Of a stretch of DNA of 64,000 nucleotides, positions 9,550-15,688 are shown piece after piece. The notes below the pieces were generated by a model. The model saw only the letters and a program-made list of their open reading frames with translations. It did not search any database and was not told where the DNA came from. Origin of the DNA: Mycobacterium branderi. Its GTDB lineage: Bacteria > Actinomycetota > Actinomycetes > Mycobacteriales > Mycobacteriaceae. The stretch is taken from assembly GCF_010728725.1 (NCBI RefSeq), contig NZ_AP022606.1, positions 1,054,001-1,118,000 on the forward strand, read 5' to 3'. Within the stretch, counting starts at the first letter, position 1. Each line of letters starts with the position of its first letter. A program made the position numbers and the translations under genes.

Positions 9550-10275
9550 ATGAACACCGGGCTGCACACTGACGTCGACGAAATCGCCGAGGGCATCTTC
9601 CGGCTTTCGACGTGGGTCCCCGGTATCACCGAACACGGCTTCACGTTCAACCAGTTCCTGCTGACCGGCGAGCAGCCGTTCTTGTTCCACTGCGGGATGC
9701 GCCAGCTCTTCCCACTGGTGTCGGGGGCCATCGCGAAGGTGATCCCGCTGGAACGGCTGCGCTGGATCTCGTTGGCTCACATCGAGGCCGACGAATGCGG
9801 CGCCATGAACATGCTGCTGGCCGCCGCGCCGCACGCCGAGGTCATCCACGGCCCGCTGGCGATCATGCTGTCGCTGAACGACATGTGCGACCGCCCTCCG
9901 GTGGTGGCCCCAGGCAGCGACGCGCACGATATCGGCGGGCACCGGCTGCGGTTCATCGCAACCCCGCACGTGCCGCACAACTGGGAAAGTGGGCTCTGGT
10001 TCGACGAGACGACGTCGACACTGCTGGCGGGCGATCTGCTCACTCACACCGGCAAGTGCTCCGCTTTGACCGAATCCGATTGCGTGGCACCGGCTTTGGA
10101 AGCCGAGGAGTTGTTCCATGCCACCGGCCTGACGACGAATCTCGCGCCGACGTTGGAGCAGTTGGCTCAGTTGCAGCCGACCACGTTGGCGCTGATGCAC
10201 GGCGCGTCGTTCACCGGCGACGGCGCCGGACAGTTGCGCGGCCTGGCCGAGGGCTACGCGGCCATGGCTCGGTAA
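9550..10275 (+). CDS. Stand-alone flavodiiron-type metallo-beta-lactamase protein
   Basis: A 241-residue metallo-beta-lactamase-fold protein whose ligand set matches the diiron domain of flavodiiron proteins rather than hydrolytic lactamases. It has H77-x-E79-x-D81, H143, D162 and H217, with spacings close to the classical oxygen reductase pattern (79/81/83/146/165/226 in D. gigas ROO). The flavodoxin domain that normally feeds electrons is absent. The start at 9550 (MNTGLHTDVD) is preferred to 9484 because the upstream stretch overlaps the divergent LLM gene. A role with O2, NO or another diiron reaction is inferred. The electron donor would have to be external. Confidence 0.78.
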   Translation: MNTGLHTDVDEIAEGIFRLSTWVPGITEHGFTFNQFLLTGEQPFLFHCGMRQLFPLVSGAIAKVIPLERLRWISLAHIEADECGAMNMLLAAAPHAEVIHGPLAIMLSLNDMCDRPPVVAPGSDAHDIGGHRLRFIATPHVPHNWESGLWFDETTSTLLAGDLLTHTGKCSALTESDCVAPALEAEELFHATGLTTNLAPTLEQLAQLQPTTLALMHGASFTGDGAGQLRGLAEGYAAMAR

Positions 10276-10335
10276 CCGCGCCGCCGGGCGCGTCACTACA
10301 GTCACATCCGTCACTTCAGCCGTAGGCTGGCGCAC

Positions 10336-10881
10336 GTGCGGCTATCGCAGATGGCACTGGCAGGTCTGCTGGCGGTCGCGACGCTGGCGGCCGGGTGCGG
10401 TTCCACCGTCGACGGCACGCCGGCGGCCGCGCCGGGCGCCGGGCCAACCGAACCGTCCTACCCCAAGGCCCGGCCGTCGCTGCCGCCGACGGCAAAGCCG
10501 TCCCAGCCGGCGTCGCCGAGTCCGACGGCGCCGGCCGGCGCCATCCCGCTACCGCCCAACCCGGACGGATACGTCTTCATCGAGACCAAGTCAGGCAAGA
10601 CGCGCTGCCAGATCGCCAAGGACAACGTGGGCTGCGAAGCGCCGTTCACCAACTCGCCGATGCAGGATGGCGAGCACGCCAACGGCGTCAGCATCACCGC
10701 CAGCGGGGATGTGCACTGGGTGCTGGGCAATCTCGGTGACATCCCCACGGTCACGATCGACTACCGCACTTACGATGCGCAGGGCTGGACAATCGCCGCC
10801 AGCCAGAGCGGCACCCGCTTCACCAATGACCGCACCGGCCACGGAATGTTTGTGAGCATCGAGAAAGTCGACACGTTCTAG
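10336..10881 (+). CDS. Probable lipoprotein
   Basis: A 181-residue exported lipoprotein. The signal peptide is followed by the lipobox LAAGC at about residue 22. A Pro/Ser/Thr-rich spacer (about 30-75) leads to a small globular domain containing two Cys (TRCQIAKDNVGCEAPF), probably disulphide-bonded, of a type seen in mycobacterial Lpq proteins. The GTG at 10336 is leaderless-like, with no good ribosome site. Size, strand and position are compatible with LpqJ of M. tuberculosis, which I recall near ansP2, but I cannot confirm this. Confidence 0.78.
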   Translation: MRLSQMALAGLLAVATLAAGCGSTVDGTPAAAPGAGPTEPSYPKARPSLPPTAKPSQPASPSPTAPAGAIPLPPNPDGYVFIETKSGKTRCQIAKDNVGCEAPFTNSPMQDGEHANGVSITASGDVHWVLGNLGDIPTVTIDYRTYDAQGWTIAASQSGTRFTNDRTGHGMFVSIEKVDTF

Positions 10882-10901
10882 AGCCGCATAGTCTGTCGGT
10901 C

Positions 10902-11831
10902 GTGGACTTTCGCGTATTCGTCGAACCGCAGCAGGGCGCCAGCTACGCCGATCAGCTCGCCGTCGCGCAGGCCGCCGAATCACTGGGCTTCTCCGCGTTT
11001 TTCCGGTCCGACCACTACGTGGCCATGAGCGGCGACGGGCTGCCCGGACCGACAGATTCGTGGGTGACGCTTGGCGGAATCGCCCGCGAGACGTCGTCGA
11101 TCCGGCTGGGCACGCTGGTCACGTCGGCGACTTTTCGTCACCCCGGCCCGCTCGCGATTTCGGTCGCCCAGGTCGACGACATGAGCGGAGGACGAGTCGA
11201 ACTCGGGCTCGGCACCGGCTGGTTCGAGCGGGAGCACCAGGCCTACGGGATCCCGTTTCCGCCGCCGCGCGAGCGTTTCGCCCGGCTGACCGAACAACTC
11301 GAACTCATCACCGGCCTGTGGACGGCGCCGAGCGGGGAGACATTCGACTACGCGGGCACCCACTACGCGGTCAACGACTCACCTGCTTTGCCGAAACCGG
11401 TGCAGCGGCCTCATCCGCCGATCATCATCGGCGGTCTGGGCGCCCAGCGGACACCGCTTCTGGCCGCGACATTCGCCGACGAGTTCAACGTTCCGTTCGC
11501 GTCGCTGGACACCGTTCGAACCCAGTTCCGGCGAGTCGCCGACGCGGTCGAGGCCAACGGCCGGTCGGCTGATTCCATCACCTACTCGGCGGCGTTCGTG
11601 CTGTGTGCCGGACGCGACGGCGCCGAACTCACCCGCCGTGCCGGCGCCATCGGGCGCGAGCTCGACGAGATGCGGACCAACTCGCCGCTGGTGGGCACAC
11701 CCGGCGAGATCGTCGACCGCCTCAGCCCGTTCGCCGAGATCGGGGTGCAGCGGGTGTACATGCAACTGCTCGACATGTCGGATCTGGAGCACCTGCAGCT
11801 GTTCGCCGACGAGGTCATGCGCCGGCTCTGA
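10902..11831 (+). CDS. LLM-class F420-dependent oxidoreductase
   Basis: A 309-residue luciferase-like monooxygenase-fold enzyme. The N-terminal strand MDFRVFVEPQ is followed by AAESLGFSAFFRSDHY, the SSIRLGTLVTSATFRHPGPLA loop and GGRVELGLGTGWFEREHQAYG, which are signatures of F420-dependent family members. The PHPPIIIGGLGAQRTPLLAA segment and the C-terminal GTPGEIVDRL fit the same subfamily. The GTG start is 20 bp after the lipoprotein gene. The substrate is unknown. It is not closely related to the LLM enzyme at 8508-9509, which is clearly a different subgroup. Confidence 0.87.
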   Translation: MDFRVFVEPQQGASYADQLAVAQAAESLGFSAFFRSDHYVAMSGDGLPGPTDSWVTLGGIARETSSIRLGTLVTSATFRHPGPLAISVAQVDDMSGGRVELGLGTGWFEREHQAYGIPFPPPRERFARLTEQLELITGLWTAPSGETFDYAGTHYAVNDSPALPKPVQRPHPPIIIGGLGAQRTPLLAATFADEFNVPFASLDTVRTQFRRVADAVEANGRSADSITYSAAFVLCAGRDGAELTRRAGAIGRELDEMRTNSPLVGTPGEIVDRLSPFAEIGVQRVYMQLLDMSDLEHLQLFADEVMRRL

Positions 11832-11844
11832 GTAGGATCGACAC

Positions 11845-12339
11845 GTGGCCCGCTACGGTCCTCCGGACGATCCGAGCAGACAGCCGACCCAAATGGCCGA
11901 GGCGCAACAGCCAACCGGTCCCATCGAATTCGGCAACGCGTCCGAGCCGGAACCGCCGCCCCCGTGGTATCGCAAGCGTTCGCTGCTGGCCGCCTGGGCC
12001 ACGCTGGTCGCGATCCTGATCGTGCTGATCATCTACGGCCTCATCCAGCTCTCCACCGGCGGCGGAGGCGGTCCCGCGACCACCACGTCGACGACTCCGT
12101 CCTCGACGACAACCACCACTCCGTCGACGACACCCAGCACGACTACCACGACGCCCTCGCCGAGCAGCACCGAAGAGGCGCCACCGCCGGCGACCAACGC
12201 CCCCGTCCCGCCGCAGCCCGGGCGGCCGCCACCAGCGCACCACGAGCCACCTCACATACCCAAGCTGCCGCCGTTGCCGCCGCTGCCGTCGACCATCACC
12301 CTGCCGCACACGGTGATCACACTGCCGCCGCACATCTGA
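11845..12339 (+). CDS. Bitopic membrane protein with Thr/Pro-rich tail (copy 1)
   Basis: A 164-residue protein. The N-terminus is polar and Pro-rich (MARYGPPDDPSRQPTQ). It is followed by PPPPWYRKRSLLAAWATLV leading into one transmembrane helix (about residues 46-68), GGGGG, and a Thr/Ser tract (about 76-113). A Pro-rich end has PLPPLPSTITLPHTVITLPPHI. Layout and motifs are repeated in the next two genes. No enzyme domain is visible. The topology predicts a cytoplasmic N-terminus and an extracytoplasmic tail, possibly O-mannosylated, since mycobacterial Thr/Pro-rich segments often are; that is inference. Confidence 0.75.
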   Translation: MARYGPPDDPSRQPTQMAEAQQPTGPIEFGNASEPEPPPPWYRKRSLLAAWATLVAILIVLIIYGLIQLSTGGGGGPATTTSTTPSSTTTTTPSTTPSTTTTTPSPSSTEEAPPPATNAPVPPQPGRPPPAHHEPPHIPKLPPLPPLPSTITLPHTVITLPPHI

Positions 12340-12405
12340 CGCGCTCCGCCCGCCGCCCGCGTGGCACCAGCGTTTTTGCGGTCCCGATGGCTACCATCGG
12401 CGACC

Positions 12406-13053
12406 GTGGCACGCTACGAACCCCCAGGCAACGGCGGCGACGAGCCGACCCAATACGGCCCCAGCTACGGCCAGGGCGGCTACGACCAGGGTGGCGAGCC
12501 GACCCAATACGCGCCAAACTACCGCGAGAGCGGCGAGCCGACCCAATACGCGCCCGACTACGGCGGATACGAACCCGAACCGGCATACGACGAGGCCGAA
12601 GCAGAACCGCCAGTCGAAGCCACGCCATGGCATCGCAAGCCTGCCGCGCTGGTCGCCTGGGGTGTCGCGGTCGCGATCCTGATCGCCCTGATCGTTTGGG
12701 GCGTCCTGCAGTTGACCAGCGGACACAGCAAGGCTCCGGTCACCACGACGTCATCCACCACGACAACCACCACCACGCCGGCACCAACCACAAGCTCTGC
12801 TGCGCCGGTCGTTCCGCCGGCGACGACCGCGCCCACCACCACGACAGCGCCGACGACGACCACCACCACCACGACAACGACGACCACGACAACCACCACG
12901 ACAACGACAACAACCGACACCACGACCACGACCACGACCACAACCACCACCGCGCCGACCACGACGACCACTACCAGTGCGCCGGCACCGGGAGCTTTCA
13001 CCCCGCCGTCGGTGATCACGCTGCCCCCGATCACGCTGCCGCCCGGGCTCTGA
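12406..13053 (+). CDS. Bitopic membrane protein with poly-Thr tail (copy 2)
   Basis: A 215-residue paralog of the preceding gene. The N-terminus has three EPTQYxP repeats (EPTQYGPSY, EPTQYAPNY, EPTQYAPDY), then PWHRKPAALVAWGVAVAI into one transmembrane helix (about 85-106). A Thr tract with only a few interruptions follows, then the end motif PPSVITLPPITLPPGL. The GTG at 12406 (VARYEPP) is chosen because it aligns with MARYGPP of copy 1; the ATG-like extension to 12361 is not conserved. Function unknown. Confidence 0.74.
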   Translation: MARYEPPGNGGDEPTQYGPSYGQGGYDQGGEPTQYAPNYRESGEPTQYAPDYGGYEPEPAYDEAEAEPPVEATPWHRKPAALVAWGVAVAILIALIVWGVLQLTSGHSKAPVTTTSSTTTTTTTPAPTTSSAAPVVPPATTAPTTTTAPTTTTTTTTTTTTTTTTTTTTTDTTTTTTTTTTTAPTTTTTTSAPAPGAFTPPSVITLPPITLPPGL

Positions 13054-13072
13054 ACCGATACGATCGCTTGCC

Positions 13073-13462
13073 GTGAGGGGGAGCGAACCACCCGATAACG
13101 GCGACCGGGACGACCCGTTCATGCGGGCCGACGATCCGTCACCCTGGTACCTCAAGCCATGGGCGCTGGCGGGGTGGGGTCTGCTGGTCGTCTTCCTGAT
13201 CGCGGTGATCATCTGGGGCCTTGTCGTGTTGGCGACCGGCGGCGGAGGCGAAGCGCCGTCCCCCACCACGACAACGACCACGACGACGACGACCACCACC
13301 ACCACCACGACCACAACGACAACCACCACCACGACCGTCGAACCGACAACCACGGCGCCGCAATGGACCACGCAAGCGCCGCCCCCGCCTGTGACCAGTT
13401 CGCCGAAGCATCACTGGCGGGACCAACTGCCCAACATCCACGTCCCGGGTATCAACCCCTAA
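13073..13462 (+). CDS. Bitopic membrane protein with poly-Thr tail (copy 3)
   Basis: A 129-residue paralog. An acidic N-terminus (NGDRDDPFMRADDPSPWYLK) leads into one transmembrane helix (about 33-56), GGGG, and an uninterrupted run of 24 threonines (about residues 65-88). The short end HHWRDQLPNIHVPGINP departs from the ITLPP end of copies 1 and 2. The GTG start follows 19 bp after copy 2. The DP-PWYxKPWAxAGWGLL motif just before the helix is shared by all three copies. Confidence 0.72.
   Translation: MRGSEPPDNGDRDDPFMRADDPSPWYLKPWALAGWGLLVVFLIAVIIWGLVVLATGGGGEAPSPTTTTTTTTTTTTTTTTTTTTTTTTVEPTTTAPQWTTQAPPPPVTSSPKHHWRDQLPNIHVPGINP
13264..13344 (+). repeat. (ACN) trinucleotide tract coding poly-threonine
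   Basis: A run of Thr codons, a mix of ACC and ACG, encodes 24 consecutive threonines in copy 3. The codon mixture argues for selection on the amino acid rather than pure replication slippage. Comparable tracts lie at about 12840-12980 (copy 2), 15300-15430 and 40770-40900 (Hsp70-like genes). Confidence 0.85.
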
Positions 13463-13752
13463 GAATCTGTGCCCCTTGATATTCGGCGACGATCGCCTCG
13501 GCGCCGCGCACCGCAGCAGGGACGCGACGGCGCCGCCGGCCCACCCCGCTCCGGACCGTCGCAGGTTCCCGGCCTGCCGGCCCAAACACCAGCGAACTCC
13601 CAACGGACGCGGCCGCAGGATTAGGCAACGCCGCATCGGGGGAAACAGTTATGAGGGGGAATCGTCGATGAGGCCCGGCCCTCTTCCCCAATACCGTGGG
13701 GCGCCGGCGCCGGCGATCACCACACAGCCGATAACGCAGAGGTATCCGACAT
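13463..13752. other. Intergenic region before the Hsp70-like gene
   Basis: These 290 bp separate copy 3 of the poly-Thr proteins from the Hsp70-like gene. I see no convincing coding frame, RNA gene or strong dyad. It is long compared with other gaps in the window, so an independent promoter for the Hsp70-like gene is likely to lie here. Confidence 0.5.
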
Positions 13753-15546
13753 ATGAGCGACGCGCTCGGGTTGTCCATCGGGATGGCCAACCTGGTCGCG
13801 GCACGAGTGGGCAGCGCGCCGGTGACGCGCCGATCCGTGCTGACCTTGTTCGGCCACCGGCCACCGGAGGTGGGGATTCCGGAGGAAAACCCGAACCTCA
13901 CCGAACCCGGCCTGGTGCTGCCCGGATTCGTCGAGCAGATCGGCGTCCCCACTCCGTTGATTGCCCCCGACGGATCCAGCCACAGTGGCGATGAGCTGGC
14001 GGTCGAGGCGCTCGACGCGATGGCGCGCACGGCTGGCTACGGGGCACCGGTGGCGATTGCCGTCCCAGCGCATTGGAATCCCACCGTCGTCGCACCGCTC
14101 CGAAAAGCATTGGGCACCAAGCAGTTTCTTACCCCCGGCGGTGTGCCCCCGACCCTGATTTCCGACGCCACTGCAGCGCTTGTCGCGCTGTATGCCAACC
14201 CCGGGTTCCCGACCGATGGGATCGTGGCGCTGTGTGACTTCGGCGCCAGCGGCACCAGCGTCACCCTCACCGACGCGGCGTCAAATTTTCAGCACATCGG
14301 CCAGACACTGCGCTACCCCGACTTCTCCGGCGACCAGATCGACCAAGCGATCCTCAGCCACATACAGGCCGGCATCGCCGCTCAGTCCGACGCGGCCGGG
14401 ACTGCGCCGTTAGGCGCGATGTCTCGGCGGATCGACGAGTGTCGGCGCGCCAAGGAGCAACTGTCTGCCGCGACCGTCGCGGTCATCCCGGCCGAGATGC
14501 CCGGCGCCGATGACATCCGTTTTTTCCGAACGGAATTGGAACGCCTGATCGCCGAACCCCTGGGTCGGTTTGTCAGCAACGTCGGAAACGTCCTGCGGCG
14601 CAACCGAATTCCACCGGCAAAGCTGGCCGCGATCGCGACGGTCGGCGGTGGAGCGTGCATCCCGTCGGTCACCCGGCAACTCGAGGAGCGATTGCAGTCA
14701 CCGGTGGTCACCACACCACATCCGGCGCTGAGCGCCGCGATCGGCGCGGCGGTGCTTGCTGAGCAGGAGTCGTCTACCGACGCCCCGACAGAAGCGCAGG
14801 CCACTGCGCTCGCCCCGGGCGCTCCGGCCCCGACCGATGTAGCCCCCGCGGCGTGGGCGGCCGGGGCGGCCGCTGCGGCTGCGGGCGAATCGGTGGAAGA
14901 CGGTGCCCAGTCGGCGACCTACCGCGCGCTGGCCTGGTCGCAGGAGGCATCCAACGGCGATGAGCCATTGCCCTACACCGGCGACGATCACAGCGGCGAG
15001 TACGGCCGAAGCACGGCAGCCGCCCCGCCGCCGGCGGCACCCCAACCGTTGCGGCGATCGAGGCGCTTGGGCGTCTTGTTCAGCGCAGCCGCTACGGCGG
15101 CCCTGGTCGCCCTGCTCATCGCCGGCTTGGTGGTAGTCAAGTTGAGCTCCACCGACCACGGACCCACCCAAAAACCCGGGCCCACACCGAGCACCCTGCC
15201 CAGCGTCGGCTCGCTGCCTCCCGCGCCGCCGCCCGTGACCGAGACGGAAACTGCATCCGAGTCGGCGATTCCGCCGCCACCACCGCCGACCACCGAACCA
15301 CCCACCACCACGCGGACCACGGTGCCAACCACGACAACCACCGTGCCCACCACGACGACCAGGGTGCCGACCACCACGACCACTACGACCATGCCCACCA
15401 CGACGACCAGCAGGCCCCTGACCACCACCCAGCCGACGACCACCTTCAGCTATCCGCCGCTGATACCGCCCAGCACGACGGCTCAGGTCCCGCCATTGGT
15501 CCCGGTCAGGCCGACCTATGGCCATTACCCGCCGTTTCCAAGTTAG
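13753..15546 (+). CDS. Hsp70-like membrane protein with Pro/Thr-rich tail
   Basis: A 597-residue protein. The N-terminal 350 residues have an Hsp70/ASKHA nucleotide-binding fold: phosphate-1-like LGLSIGMANLVAARVG (5-20), AIAVPAHWNP like the PAYF segment of DnaK, phosphate-2 ALCDFGASGTSVTLTD, RRAKEQLSAATV, and the adenosine motif IATVGGGACIPSVTRQL. Instead of a peptide-binding domain there is an Ala/Pro linker, one transmembrane helix (about 443-465) and a Pro/Thr tail (about 480-590). A close counterpart lies at 40674-42554 (Rv0312 type). The AGAGG site before the ATG is acceptable. It may be a membrane-tethered ATP-dependent sensor or chaperone, but the function is not established. Confidence 0.82.
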   Translation: MSDALGLSIGMANLVAARVGSAPVTRRSVLTLFGHRPPEVGIPEENPNLTEPGLVLPGFVEQIGVPTPLIAPDGSSHSGDELAVEALDAMARTAGYGAPVAIAVPAHWNPTVVAPLRKALGTKQFLTPGGVPPTLISDATAALVALYANPGFPTDGIVALCDFGASGTSVTLTDAASNFQHIGQTLRYPDFSGDQIDQAILSHIQAGIAAQSDAAGTAPLGAMSRRIDECRRAKEQLSAATVAVIPAEMPGADDIRFFRTELERLIAEPLGRFVSNVGNVLRRNRIPPAKLAAIATVGGGACIPSVTRQLEERLQSPVVTTPHPALSAAIGAAVLAEQESSTDAPTEAQATALAPGAPAPTDVAPAAWAAGAAAAAAGESVEDGAQSATYRALAWSQEASNGDEPLPYTGDDHSGEYGRSTAAAPPPAAPQPLRRSRRLGVLFSAAATAALVALLIAGLVVVKLSSTDHGPTQKPGPTPSTLPSVGSLPPAPPPVTETETASESAIPPPPPPTTEPPTTTRTTVPTTTTTVPTTTTRVPTTTTTTTMPTTTTSRPLTTTQPTTTFSYPPLIPPSTTAQVPPLVPVRPTYGHYPPFPS

Positions 15547-15625
15547 GGCAGCCTTTGTCGCGGTCGGCACCAAGAAGATGTCACTATGAGCAGGCCAAGC
15601 AGGCCTGAGCAGGCACGGCCGGATG

Positions 15626-15666
15626 GTTACCAGCCAGTAACATTGGATAAGTTACCGCTCAGTAAC
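15626..15666. promoter_or_regulatory. Tandem GTTAC-N6-GTAAC operator upstream of etfD
   Basis: Two identical-pattern dyads, GTTAC-cagcca-GTAAC (15626-15641) and GTTAC-cgctca-GTAAC (15651-15666), are offset by exactly 25 bp. The downstream copy ends 22 bp before the GTG of etfD. The pattern is what a dimeric repressor (for example TetR type) would read. The regulator is not in the immediate neighbourhood. Confidence 0.72.
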
Positions 15667-15688
15667 GCCAGAATTGGAGAGACGCTCC

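Noticed and set aside
12840..13345. Repetitive ACC/ACG tract as a CRISPR or satellite array
   Set aside because: There are no spacers or conserved unit. It is an in-frame threonine tract with mixed codons in two genes.
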